Shown piece after piece: positions 1-7,392 of a DNA stretch of 64,000 nucleotides (position 1 is the stretch's first letter; each line of letters begins with the position of its first letter). The stretch is taken from NCBI RefSeq assembly GCF_041714655.1, contig NZ_CP168219.1:1302001-1366000 (forward strand), read 5' to 3'. Source of the DNA: Pseudoroseicyclus_A sp041714655. GTDB taxonomy: Bacteria > Pseudomonadota > Alphaproteobacteria > Rhodobacterales > Rhodobacteraceae. A program made the translations under genes and the position numbers. The notes under the pieces were generated by a model that was given only the letters and a program-made list of their open reading frames with translations, was not told where the DNA came from and made no database searches.

Positions 1-509
1 GCCCCCACGCCCAGCGGCATCTCGACCGGCGGGCGGATGAACCCGATGTCGAGCGTGCCCGCGGCGATCCGGGGGAGCTGCTCCTGCATTTCGAGCTCGT
101 GCAGGTCGATCTCGACATCGGGATAGCTTTCGCGAAAGGCGGACAGGATGTCGATCAGCGCGCCGGTGTAGCTGGCCGAGCCGACATAGCCGACGGCGAT
201 GCGCCCCAGCTCGCCGCGCCCGGCCCGCTGCGCCTTGGCCAGCGCCGCGCCGGCATGGTCGAGCGCGGCGCGCGCCTCCTGCGAAAACAGCTCGCCCGCC
301 GCCGTCAGCTTCACGTGGCGTTGGGTGCGATTGAAGAGCTGCGCGCCGACGATCTCTTCCAGCGCCTTGATCTGCTGCGACAGGTTCGGTTGCGCAATGC
401 CGAGCTGCTCTGCGGCCCGGCCGAAATTGAGCTGCTCGGCCACCGCCAGAAAATAGCGCATGTGCCGAAGCTCGAGCAGATGCCGAGTGTTGCGTCGCCC
501 GCCTGCCAT
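1..509 (-). CDS. LysR-family transcriptional regulator (C-terminus cut by window edge)
   Basis: About 169 N-terminal residues are visible; the rest lies left of the window. Reading from the ATG at 509, the protein opens MAGGRRNTRHLLELRHMRYF and then shows a LysR winged helix-turn-helix (FLAVAEQLNFGRAAEQLGIA, QPNLSQQIKALEE, LFNRTQRHVKLTAAG), followed by the start of the effector-binding domain (GRIAVGYVGSASYTGALI, LDIGFIRPPVE). LysR proteins normally run to about 300 aa. It is divergent from the FMN-binding/OCD/MaoC/lyase genes across a 159-bp gap, the usual arrangement for a LysR regulator and its targets, so it probably senses a substrate or intermediate of that pathway. Family assignment is secure; the inducer is unknown. 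Confidence 0.93.
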   Translation of the reverse strand, partial: MAGGRRNTRHLLELRHMRYFLAVAEQLNFGRAAEQLGIAQPNLSQQIKALEEIVGAQLFNRTQRHVKLTAAGELFSQEARAALDHAGAALAKAQRAGRGELGRIAVGYVGSASYTGALIDILSAFRESYPDVEIDLHELEMQEQLPRIAAGTLDIGFIRPPVEMPLGVG

Positions 510-668
510 CCCGTCCCCGTCCTTTGGCTGATTGATCCGTCGTGGTTATCAATTTTGCAGCCACTGTATATTGGACGAATGGGTTTTTGCCAGTCAGTCT
601 TGCGTCGCAAGGGGCTCAGCCGGGCGCCGCCGGAAGCGCGCCGGACAAGCGATATGCAGGAGCGGGTC
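510..668. promoter_or_regulatory. Divergent promoter region of the LysR regulator and the catabolic operon
   Basis: This 159-bp gap is clearly more AT-rich around 536-590 than its surroundings. On the minus strand a CTGGCA (593-588) and a TATACA (570-565) are 17 bp apart and could serve the regulator. On the plus strand TATATT (567-572) is a possible -10. A loose dyad CAAT-N16-ATTG (550-573) overlaps both and could be the LysR binding site. These are visual matches only. Confidence 0.35.
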
Positions 669-1283
669 ATGGAATTCGTCGAGACGGTCGAGCAGCTTCG
701 CGCGCGCTACGGCGCGCCGGGCGAGGGGGCGGTGCGCAAGGTGCTGCCCATGATCGACGATCATTCCCGCGCCTTCCTGGCGCGCAGCCCCTTCGTGCTG
801 ATCGGCTCGCAATCGCCGGATGGCCGGGCGGATGTGACGCCGAAGGGCGATGCGCCCGGCTTCGTGAAGGTGCTCGACGCGCAGACGCTGGCGATCCCCG
901 ACCGGCCCGGCAACAGGCGGCTCGACACCTGGGAGAACATCATCGCCAACCCCTCGGTGGGGATGATCGCGCTCGTGCCCGGCATGCAGGAGACGCTGCG
1001 CATCAATGGCGAGGCGCGGCTGACCTTCGACGAGGGGCTCTGCGAGGAGCTCGGCATGAACGGGCGCCCGGCGCTGTCGGTGGCGGTGGTGAAGGTGCGC
1101 GAGGTCTTCATGCATTGCGCCAAGTGCTTCATCCGCTCGGGCCTGTGGAAGCCCGAGACCTGGCCCGACCGCAGCGAGCTGCCCACTTTGGGCGAGATCC
1201 TGCGCGACCAGATGGCGCTCGCCGAGAGTGCCGATGCGCTCGATGCGTCGCTGGCCGACAGCTACCGAAAGTCGCTCTGGTGA
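669..1283 (+). CDS. Pyridoxamine 5'-phosphate oxidase-family FMN-binding protein
   Basis: A 204-aa protein with a split-barrel flavin-binding fold of the type often annotated as pyridoxamine-phosphate-oxidase-related. The core pattern of a phosphate/FMN-binding strand (FVLIGSQSPDGRADVTPKGD) followed by LAIPDRPGNRRLDTWENI and NPSVGMIALVPGMQETLRI is characteristic. The C-terminal half has MHCAKCFIRSGLW, as in the subfamily with paired Cys residues. The start at 669 is chosen because AGGAG (658-662) sits 6 bases upstream; an in-frame ATG at 654 has no comparable site. Its stop overlaps the GTG start of the ornithine cyclodeaminase-like gene. A real pyridoxal-phosphate role is unlikely; it is probably a flavin or F420-type redox protein serving the same pathway. 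Confidence 0.85.
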   Translation: MEFVETVEQLRARYGAPGEGAVRKVLPMIDDHSRAFLARSPFVLIGSQSPDGRADVTPKGDAPGFVKVLDAQTLAIPDRPGNRRLDTWENIIANPSVGMIALVPGMQETLRINGEARLTFDEGLCEELGMNGRPALSVAVVKVREVFMHCAKCFIRSGLWKPETWPDRSELPTLGEILRDQMALAESADALDASLADSYRKSLW

Positions 1284-2386
1284 GCGGGGCGGGGGCGGCC
1301 GGCGCGCCCACGCCGGGGCAGGCGGCGGGTCCGACCCCGGGGCTCAACACCGTGCGCTTCGTCAGCGTGGATGCGATGATGCGGCTGGTGCATCACGTCG
1401 GCGTCGAGGCCTTCCTCATCGGGCTCGCCGAGCGGATCGAGGATGACTTCCGCCGCTGGGAGCAGTTCGACAAGTCGCCCCGGCTGGCGGCCCATGCGCC
1501 GAATGGCGTGGTCGAACTGATGCCGACGGCAGATGGCGAGCATTACGCGTTCAAATATGTGAACGGCCATCCGGGCAACGCCAGAATGGGCCGCCAGACC
1601 GTGACCGCCTTCGGCGTCTTGGCCGACATGGCGACGGGCTATCCGCTCATGCTGTCGGAAATGACGATCCTGACGGCGCTGCGCACGGCGGCGACCTCGG
1701 CGCTTGCGGCCAAACGCCTGGCGCGGGCGGATGCGCGGGTGATGGCGCTGATCGGCAACGGCGCGCAGTCGGAATTTCAGGCGCTGGCCTTCCGCGCGCT
1801 GATGGGGATCACCGAGCTGCGGCTCTACGACATCGACCCGTCGGCGACGGCGCGGTGCGCGGCGAACCTGCGGAAGGCCGGCTTTTCCGTGACCTATTGC
1901 AGCAGCGCCGAGGCCGCCGTGCTGGGCGCCGACATCGTCACCACCGCCACGGCCGACAAGGCGCATGCGACCATCCTGTCGGACAATCTCGTGGGCGAGG
2001 GGCAGCACATCAACGCAGTGGGCGGCGATTGCCCGGGCAAGACGGAGCTCGCCGAGGCGATCCTGCACCGCGCGTCGATCTTCGTGGAATATCCGCCGCA
2101 GACCCGCGTCGAGGGCGAAATCCAGGTGCTGCCGGCCGATCACGCGGTGACGGAGCTCTGGCAGGTGATCGCCGGCCAGGCCCCCGGGCGCCGCAGCGCC
2201 GCCGAGATCACGCTCTTCGACAGCGTCGGCTTCGCGGTGGAGGATTTCTCGGCGCTGCGCCATGTCTGGGCGCTTCTGCAGGGCGGGGACTTTAACGACG
2301 AGCTCGATCTTCTGGCCGACCCCGACGACCCGCGCGACCTCTATGGCATGCTGATGCGCGCCGCGCCGCAGGGGGCTGGCACATGA
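1280..2386 (+). CDS. Ornithine cyclodeaminase/mu-crystallin family protein
   Basis: A 368-aa member of the ornithine cyclodeaminase/mu-crystallin/alanine dehydrogenase family, which use NAD(P) to deaminate or reduce amino/imino acids. The substrate-binding half carries FKYVNGHPGNARMG and LTALRTAATSALAAKRLA. The Rossmann segment reads VMALIGNGAQSEFQALAF with LYDIDPSA as the acidic strand end. Late motifs are NAVGGDCPGKTEL and ITLFDSVGFAVEDF. A GTG start at 1280 makes a GTGA overlap with the preceding stop and gives a plausible length; ATG codons near 1374 are alternatives. The next gene overlaps by ATGA. True ornithine cyclodeaminase activity is not implied: the neighbours are acyl-CoA enzymes, so it may process an unusual amino acid feeding them. 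Confidence 0.88.
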   Translation: MSGAGAAGAPTPGQAAGPTPGLNTVRFVSVDAMMRLVHHVGVEAFLIGLAERIEDDFRRWEQFDKSPRLAAHAPNGVVELMPTADGEHYAFKYVNGHPGNARMGRQTVTAFGVLADMATGYPLMLSEMTILTALRTAATSALAAKRLARADARVMALIGNGAQSEFQALAFRALMGITELRLYDIDPSATARCAANLRKAGFSVTYCSSAEAAVLGADIVTTATADKAHATILSDNLVGEGQHINAVGGDCPGKTELAEAILHRASIFVEYPPQTRVEGEIQVLPADHAVTELWQVIAGQAPGRRSAAEITLFDSVGFAVEDFSALRHVWALLQGGDFNDELDLLADPDDPRDLYGMLMRAAPQGAGT

Positions 2387-2835
2387 GCTCCGGGCGCAGC
2401 TTTGAGCAATGGCAGGTCGGCGACCGCATCGCGCATCAGATGCGCCGCACCGTGACCGAGACCGACAATCTGATGATCTCGGCGCTCACCCACAACCCGC
2501 AGCCGCTGCATCTGGATGCAGATTACGCGGCGGGCACGGAGTTCGGGCGGATCGTGGTCAATGGGCTCTTCACCTTCTCGCTGATGATCGGCCTGTCGGT
2601 TGGCGACACGACGCAGGGCACGCTGGTGGCCAACCTCGGTTATGATGCCGTGAGGATGCCGGCGCCGGTGTTCATCGGCGACACGCTTCGCGCCGAGACC
2701 GAGGTGGCGGAGCTCCGCCCCTCGCGCAGCCGGCCCGAGGCGGGGATCGTCACCTTCGCCCATGAGGCGTTCAACCAGCGCGGCGAGATCGTCTGCAGCT
2801 GCACGCGCTCGGCGCTCGTCCGGCGGGGGGCGTGA
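2383..2835 (+). CDS. MaoC-like hydratase, itaconyl/mesaconyl-CoA hydratase type
   Basis: A 150-aa hot-dog-fold hydratase. The motif ALTHNPQPLHLDADYAAGTE matches the subfamily that includes itaconyl-CoA and mesaconyl-CoA hydratases, where the usual GDxNPxH of R-specific enoyl-CoA hydratases is altered. FGRIVVNGLFTFSLMIGLSV, TLVANLGYDAVRMPAPVFIG and FNQRGEIVCSCTRSALVRR also fit that subfamily. It would add water to a C5 branched unsaturated dicarboxyl-CoA. It overlaps the previous gene by ATGA, and its stop TGA overlaps the ATG of the CitE-like lyase. The pairing of this hydratase type with a CitE-like lyase recalls itaconate degradation (Ich then Ccl). The CoA transferase of that route is not in this window. 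Confidence 0.82.
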   Translation: MSSGRSFEQWQVGDRIAHQMRRTVTETDNLMISALTHNPQPLHLDADYAAGTEFGRIVVNGLFTFSLMIGLSVGDTTQGTLVANLGYDAVRMPAPVFIGDTLRAETEVAELRPSRSRPEAGIVTFAHEAFNQRGEIVCSCTRSALVRRGA

Positions 2836-3698
2836 TGGCTGGCGGCATGCGGCTGCGCTCGCTGCTCTTCGTCCCCGGCGACCGGCCGGAGAGGTTCGCC
2901 AAGGCGGCCGCGAGCGGCGCCGATGCGCTGATCCTCGATCTGGAGGATTCCGTCGCCCCGGGCCGCAAGAGCCAGGCGCGGCAGGCGGTGGCAGCGGCGC
3001 TTTCGGGGCCCCGCGATGTGCCGCTCCTTGTGCGGGTCAATCCGCTCGGCGGCGACGAGATCGGCGCCGACCTGCAGGCCATCGCCGGCGGCGGGGCCGA
3101 TGGCGTTCTGCTGCCCAAATGCCAAGAGGCGGGCGATGTGGCCCGGCTGGTCGAGGCCCTGGGGCCCGGCGCCCCGCCCATCCTTCCCATCGCCACGGAA
3201 ACACCGGCGGCGGTGTTTGCGCTCGGCGGCTACCACGCCGTTTCGGCGCATCTGCTCGGGCTGACCTGGGGGGTGGAGGACCTCTCTTCCGCCATCGGCG
3301 CCCGCGCCTCGCGGCTGGCGGGCGGCGTCCTGACCCCGCCGTTCGAGGCCTTGCGGGCGCTGGCGCTCTTCGGCGCACATGCCGCCGGCACCCCGGCCAT
3401 CGAGACGGTCTATCCCGACATCGCCGATCTCGACGGGCTGGCGCGCATGGCCAGTGCGGCGCGGCGAGACGGGTTCGCCGGGATGATGGCGATCCATCCC
3501 GCTCAGGTCGCCGCGATCAACGCGGCCTTCTCCCCCTCGGAGGCCGAGCTGGACGAGGCGCGCGCCATCGTCGCGGCCTTTGCCGGGGCAGAGGGGCGCG
3601 GCGCCGTGCAGCTTGGCGGGCGGATGCTCGACCGGCCGCATCTGGCCGCCGCCGAGCGGCTGCTGGCCTCCGCTGAGGCGGAGAGGCCGGCGGGCTAG
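2835..3698 (+). CDS. CitE-like acyl-CoA lyase (HpcH/HpaI family), possible citramalyl-CoA lyase
   Basis: A 287-aa TIM-barrel lyase of the citrate lyase beta/malyl-CoA lyase family. Conserved blocks are LFVPGDRPERFAKA, ALILDLEDSV, LLVRVNPLGG, VLLPKC, the magnesium Glu in PIATETPAAVF, the Asp region in LTWGVEDLSSAIGA, and the late MAIHPAQV. It cleaves a 3-hydroxyacyl-CoA into acetyl-CoA and a keto or aldehyde acid. Being directly coupled (TGATG) to an itaconyl-CoA-hydratase-like gene makes (S)-citramalyl-CoA to acetyl-CoA plus pyruvate a reasonable guess. The GTG at 2832, just before the ATG, is an alternative start. Its TAG stop shares CTAG with the convergent hydrolase gene. Confidence 0.87.
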   Translation: MAGGMRLRSLLFVPGDRPERFAKAAASGADALILDLEDSVAPGRKSQARQAVAAALSGPRDVPLLVRVNPLGGDEIGADLQAIAGGGADGVLLPKCQEAGDVARLVEALGPGAPPILPIATETPAAVFALGGYHAVSAHLLGLTWGVEDLSSAIGARASRLAGGVLTPPFEALRALALFGAHAAGTPAIETVYPDIADLDGLARMASAARRDGFAGMMAIHPAQVAAINAAFSPSEAELDEARAIVAAFAGAEGRGAVQLGGRMLDRPHLAAAERLLASAEAERPAG

Positions 3699-4546
3699 CC
3701 TCCGGCCCGGTCCCGCGGGGCCTGCGCCACGCCGACCGCGCGGGCGATCAGGGACGGCAGCACGCTGACATGCTCTTCGCCCGCAACCTCCTCTGCCGTC
3801 AGCGCCATGCGCCCCTCGGGCAGCGCCGCGAAGGTCTGCGCGAGCTCCGCGTAGAGGCGCCGCATCTCGGGCGTCTCCTCTCCGCCGACGCCGAGATGCA
3901 CGCGGGGGCAGCCGCCGCCCTCCAGCGCCGCGCTCCAGCCGGCTGAATCGAGGCTCATGCCATCCACCCCGGGCCACCAGAGCGAGGGGCTGCCGATGAT
4001 GTAGCTGGCGAAGATGCGCGGATGGTCCCGCAGTACCTGAAGCGCCAGCAACCCGCTCAGCGAGTGCCCGAAGAGCGCGCGGCGCGCCGGGTCGACCGGC
4101 CAGCGGGCCGCGATCAGCGGCAGGATCTCTTCCCTCAGCGCAGCGATGAACGCCGCCGCGCCGCCCGAGGCGGGCCAGGGCGCGCCGGACGAGCGGGCGA
4201 GCAGCGCCTGCGGATCGGCGGGCGGGGTGAAATCGCGAAAGCGGTCCGGCTTGGGAAAGGGCTCATCCCCCTCGTAGCCGAGAGCGACCAGCAGCGCGGG
4301 CTCGCGGCCAGGGCTGAAGCGGGCCTGCAGGCGAAGCGTTTCAGTGAAGGTCGCGAAGAGCGCGTTGCCATCGAGCGAGACGATCAGCGGCCAGCCCTCC
4401 GCCGGTGCAGGGCCCTCCGGCTCTGCGATCTGCAGGATATGCGCCTGGCCCGTCCGCGCGGAGGTCAGTCGCAGGCGCGTGGTGCCGGGGAAGACCGGCG
4501 CAAGCGTGTCGCAGGAGTCTGGGCGGGGGGTGTCCGGGGCCGTCAT
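3695..4546 (-). CDS. Alpha/beta hydrolase, siderophore-esterase (IroE/BesA)-like
   Basis: A 283-aa esterase of the D-esterase/IroE family. Visible elements are WPLIVSLDGNALFATFTETL near residue 55, ALLVALGYEGDEPF, the nucleophile elbow FGHSLSGLLALQVL, YIIGSPSLWW, VHLGVGGEETPEM, and a C-terminal EEHVSVLPSLI carrying the likely catalytic His. Members of this group hydrolyse ester bonds in ferric tri-catechol or similar siderophores to free iron in the cytoplasm or periplasm; no signal peptide is obvious here. The gene ends convergently with the lyase gene, sharing CTAG. It is about 10 kb from the iron-siderophore importer, so a link with that system is only inferred. The ATG at 4546 is chosen because the upstream in-frame sequence is Arg/Gly-rich and not family-like. 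Confidence 0.8.
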   Translation of the reverse strand: MTAPDTPRPDSCDTLAPVFPGTTRLRLTSARTGQAHILQIAEPEGPAPAEGWPLIVSLDGNALFATFTETLRLQARFSPGREPALLVALGYEGDEPFPKPDRFRDFTPPADPQALLARSSGAPWPASGGAAAFIAALREEILPLIAARWPVDPARRALFGHSLSGLLALQVLRDHPRIFASYIIGSPSLWWPGVDGMSLDSAGWSAALEGGGCPRVHLGVGGEETPEMRRLYAELAQTFAALPEGRMALTAEEVAGEEHVSVLPSLIARAVGVAQAPRDRAGG

Positions 4547-4680
4547 GCGCGGATCATCGCGGGGCCGGGCGGCACTTTCCAGACCATAGTTGTGATGGGG
4601 ACGCGAAGCTCGCCCCGACGTGCCGCGTGCAGCGGAAGAGCCTCGCCGCTTGCCCCTGAAACTGCCCCCCCGGAACGCAA

Positions 4681-4705
4681 GAGGGCAGCCCCGGGGGCTG
4701 CCCTC
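4681..4705 (-). terminator. Hairpin terminator after the DJ-1/PfpI gene
   Basis: A perfect inverted repeat GAGGGCAGCCCC / GGGGCTGCCCTC (4681-4692 with 4694-4705) lies just past the DJ-1/PfpI stop codon. On the minus strand it is followed by TTGCGTT, a short imperfect T tract. The position fits a rho-independent terminator for the transporter operon. Confidence 0.65.
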
Positions 4706-4725
4706 GCGCTCTCTGCCCTCGGGCC

Positions 4726-5316
4726 TCAGAGCTTGATCTCGGTCCCCAGCACCTTCAGGCATTCCCGCATGAAGGCGGCGAGCGCCGTCCAGCCCTTGGC
4801 GGAAACCATGGTGCCGTCGACATAGGCCTCCTTGGGGTCCGCGTCGTAATAGGTGCCGCCGACGGCGACGACCTCGGGGGCGCAGGCGCCGAGGCCCGCG
4901 ACGGTGCGGCCCTTGAGGACGCCCGGCACCGCCATCAGGATCTGCACGCCGTGGCAGATGGTGAAGATCGGCTTCCCGGTCTCGTGGAAGTGCCGCACGA
5001 TGGCCTGGATGCGCGGATCGGTCCGGATGTATTCCGGGCCCCGGCCGCCGGCGCAGTAGACGGCGTCATAGCTGTCGAGCTCGGCCTCGGCCTCCGAGAA
5101 GGTCTTGTTGATCTCGGCGTTGTGGCCCGGCTTCTCGGTATAGGTCTGGTGCCCCTCGAAATCGTGGAGCGAGGTGGCGATCATCTCGCCGGCCTTCTTG
5201 TCGGGGCAGACGACATGGATCGTGTGGCCGACGGCCTCCATGCCCTGCTGGTAGACGTAGATCTCGTATTCCTCGGTGAATTCACCGCAAAGCATGAGGA
5301 TCTTCTTGCCGCTCAT
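4726..5316 (-). CDS. DJ-1/PfpI-family protein
   Basis: A 196-aa class I glutamine amidotransferase-like protein. Key features are MLCGEFTEEYE with the family Glu, YDAVYCAGGRGPEYIR, and the nucleophile elbow ITICHGVQILMAVPG with Cys-His. Relatives include glyoxalase III, deglycase and PfpI-type proteins, so reactive aldehyde or protein repair chemistry is plausible. It is the last gene of the minus-strand transporter operon, 63 bp after the substrate-binding protein gene. Start 5316 is preceded by AGGAGG at good spacing. In that context it may act on a substrate or toxic aldehyde from the imported compound. Confidence 0.85.
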   Translation of the reverse strand: MSGKKILMLCGEFTEEYEIYVYQQGMEAVGHTIHVVCPDKKAGEMIATSLHDFEGHQTYTEKPGHNAEINKTFSEAEAELDSYDAVYCAGGRGPEYIRTDPRIQAIVRHFHETGKPIFTICHGVQILMAVPGVLKGRTVAGLGACAPEVVAVGGTYYDADPKEAYVDGTMVSAKGWTALAAFMRECLKVLGTEIKL

Positions 5317-5379
5317 CGGAGCCTCCTGTCGGGTCTGGTTGCGGCGCCCGGGAGAAGCCCCGGGCACCGCGTGCCGTTC

Positions 5380-6348
5380 TCAGAACGGGCTGTCGGGGAA
5401 GTAGAACTGGTCGGCGTTCTCCGGCGTGATCAGCGGAGCGTCGAGCAGGAAGGAGCCGCGCATCGGCGCCTGCCCGGTGAACTGGGCCAGCGTCATGTAC
5501 ATCGCCGAGGCGATCATCGACGGCGGGTAGGGGGTGGAGATCGGGGTCCGCTCGTCGCCCGCCTGCACCATCTCGATGACCTGCTTCATGCCGTTGCCGC
5601 CGAGCGCGAAGCGCACGTCGTCCCGACCCGCCTGGTCGACGGCCTCGAGCACGCCGAGAAGCATGTCGTCGTCATTCGCCCAGACCGCGTCGATGTTCGG
5701 ATACCGCGCGAGGTAGTCCTGCATCAGCGTGAAGGCCTCGTCCTGGTTCCAGTTGGCATACTGGATGTCGAGGATCTCGATATTGGTCTCGTCGATGACC
5801 TGGGTGAAGCCCTCGATCCGCTCGTCGTCGATGACGGTCGGGATGCCGCGAAGCACCACGATCTGGCCCTCGCCGCCGAGCTGCTCGGCCAGCCAGGTGG
5901 CGGTGTTGGCGCCGACGGCGATGTTGTCGCCGGCGACATAGAGATCCTGGATCGCCGGATCCGTCAGGCCACGGTCGACGACCGTGATGAAGGTGCCGCC
6001 GTCGGCGACCTGCGCCACCGGGCCGGTCAGCTCTTCGGAGGTGAACGGCAGGATGACGAGCGCGTCGAGATCCTGCGTCGCCGTCAGGTCTTCGAGCGCC
6101 GAGACCTGCGCCGTGGCGGAGGAGGCGGTCGAGACGATGACGTCGACGTTCGGATAGGCGGCCTCGATTTCGGCCTCGGCGCGCTCGGCGTGATAGACCA
6201 CGCCGCCCGTCCAGCCATGCGTGGCGGCCGGGATGGAGACGGCGATGGTGAAGTCGATGTCCTGCGCCTGCGCGGCACCGGACACGGCGACGCCGGCCAG
6301 GATCGCGGAGGATGCGAGCATCCGCATACGTGTCGTGATAGCAGTCAT
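5380..6348 (-). CDS. Sugar ABC transporter substrate-binding protein (RbsB-like)
   Basis: A 322-aa periplasmic binding protein of the ribose/galactose (PBP1, LacI-like) type. The N-terminus is a signal peptide (MLASSAILAGVAVSGAAQAQ, with likely cleavage after AQA). Family blocks follow: FTIAVSIPAATHGWTGGVVY, DALVILPFTSEELTGPV, FITVVDRGL, GDNIAVGANTATWLAEQLGG, IVVLRGIPTVIDDERIEGF, DAVWANDDDMLLGVLEAV and FALGGNGMKQVIEMV. It captures a sugar, polyol or similar small ligand and delivers it to the permease encoded 33 bp upstream. The ligand cannot be read from sequence. A GGGAGGAC ribosome-binding site precedes the start. Confidence 0.93.
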   Translation of the reverse strand: MTAITTRMRMLASSAILAGVAVSGAAQAQDIDFTIAVSIPAATHGWTGGVVYHAERAEAEIEAAYPNVDVIVSTASSATAQVSALEDLTATQDLDALVILPFTSEELTGPVAQVADGGTFITVVDRGLTDPAIQDLYVAGDNIAVGANTATWLAEQLGGEGQIVVLRGIPTVIDDERIEGFTQVIDETNIEILDIQYANWNQDEAFTLMQDYLARYPNIDAVWANDDDMLLGVLEAVDQAGRDDVRFALGGNGMKQVIEMVQAGDERTPISTPYPPSMIASAMYMTLAQFTGQAPMRGSFLLDAPLITPENADQFYFPDSPF

Positions 6349-6381
6349 TTCAGGTAGTCCTCCCTAGGGTCGTACCGGCCT

Positions 6382-7392
6382 TCAACGGCCGTTGGTAAAG
6401 CGATGCGCGAGCATCGCGATGATGATGATCGCACCCTGAACAGCGGCCACGAGATATTCCGAGACCATGTCCGAGAGGACCATCACATTGGCGATAATTT
6501 CGAGGATCAGCGCCCCGGCGACCGAGCCGAGGATCCGGCCCTTGCCGCCCCGAAGGAGCGTCCCGCCGATGACGACGGCGGTGATGACCTGCAGCTCCCA
6601 GAGCTGCCCGGTCGTGGGCGTCGCGGCGCCGAGCCGCGGCACGTAGCAGATGGCGGCGACGCCGACGACGAAGCCCTGGATGACGAAGGCGAGCGTCCGC
6701 ACCCGGCCGACATGCACGCCCGAGAACCGCGCCACCTCGACGTTGGAGCCGACGGAGGTGAGCCTCCGGCCGAACTTCGTGCGGTAGAGCAGGAAGGCGC
6801 CGAGGATGACGACGACGATCGTCATCAGCACGGGGTAGGGGATGCCGAGGAAATCGCCGAAATAGACGGGCCGGTAGGCCTCGCGGAGCGAGCGGTCGAT
6901 GGGCAGCGAGCCGCCGTCCGACATGAAGGTGATGAGGGCGCGGAAGATGCCCATCGTCCCCAGCGTGACGATGAAGGGCTCGATCTTGCCGACGGTCACG
7001 ATGAGCCCGTTGAAGAGCCCGCAAAGGAGCCCCGTCACCAGCGCCACCCCGGCGCCGGCGAGGATCGCCCAGTTGCCGAGCGCCGGCACGAGGGCGTTCA
7101 TGGCGAGGATCATGACGCCGGTCACGAAGGCCATCATCGAGCCGACGGACAGGTCGAGCCCGCCCGAGGCGATCACGAAGGTCGCGCCGACCGCGATGAT
7201 CGCGATGAAGGCGCTGCGCGTGACGACGTTCATGATGTTCGCGGTGGCGAGGAAGTTGGAATTGATGAGCGCGCCCGCAACGATGATCACGGCAAGCGCG
7301 ATGAACGGCGCAAGCTCGCCCAGCCGGATGCCGCCGCGCTCGCCCGCGGGGGCGGATCTTGCGCTTGTGGTGTCTGCCTCTACGCCGCTCAT
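6382..7392 (-). CDS. Sugar ABC transporter permease (RbsC-like)
   Basis: A 336-aa inner-membrane permease of the branched-chain/ribose (RbsC) family. It has many hydrophobic helices (for example LAPFIALAVIIVAGALI and FIAIIAVGATFVIASGG). The family hallmark LDLSVGSMMAFVTGV is near residue 75, GLFNGLIVTVGKIEPFIVTL follows, and GGTLLRGGKGRILGSVAGAL lies near the end. It forms the transmembrane channel with the ATPase encoded immediately upstream; the two genes overlap by ATGA. A polar, low-hydrophobicity stretch of about 25 residues precedes the first helix. Confidence 0.94.
   Translation of the reverse strand: MSGVEADTTSARSAPAGERGGIRLGELAPFIALAVIIVAGALINSNFLATANIMNVVTRSAFIAIIAVGATFVIASGGLDLSVGSMMAFVTGVMILAMNALVPALGNWAILAGAGVALVTGLLCGLFNGLIVTVGKIEPFIVTLGTMGIFRALITFMSDGGSLPIDRSLREAYRPVYFGDFLGIPYPVLMTIVVVILGAFLLYRTKFGRRLTSVGSNVEVARFSGVHVGRVRTLAFVIQGFVVGVAAICYVPRLGAATPTTGQLWELQVITAVVIGGTLLRGGKGRILGSVAGALILEIIANVMVLSDMVSEYLVAAVQGAIIIIAMLAHRFTNGR

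Noticed and set aside
669..1283. Calling the first plus-strand gene pyridoxamine 5'-phosphate oxidase (pdxH)
   Set aside because: Only the flavin split-barrel family fits; length and motifs differ from PdxH and the context is catabolic.
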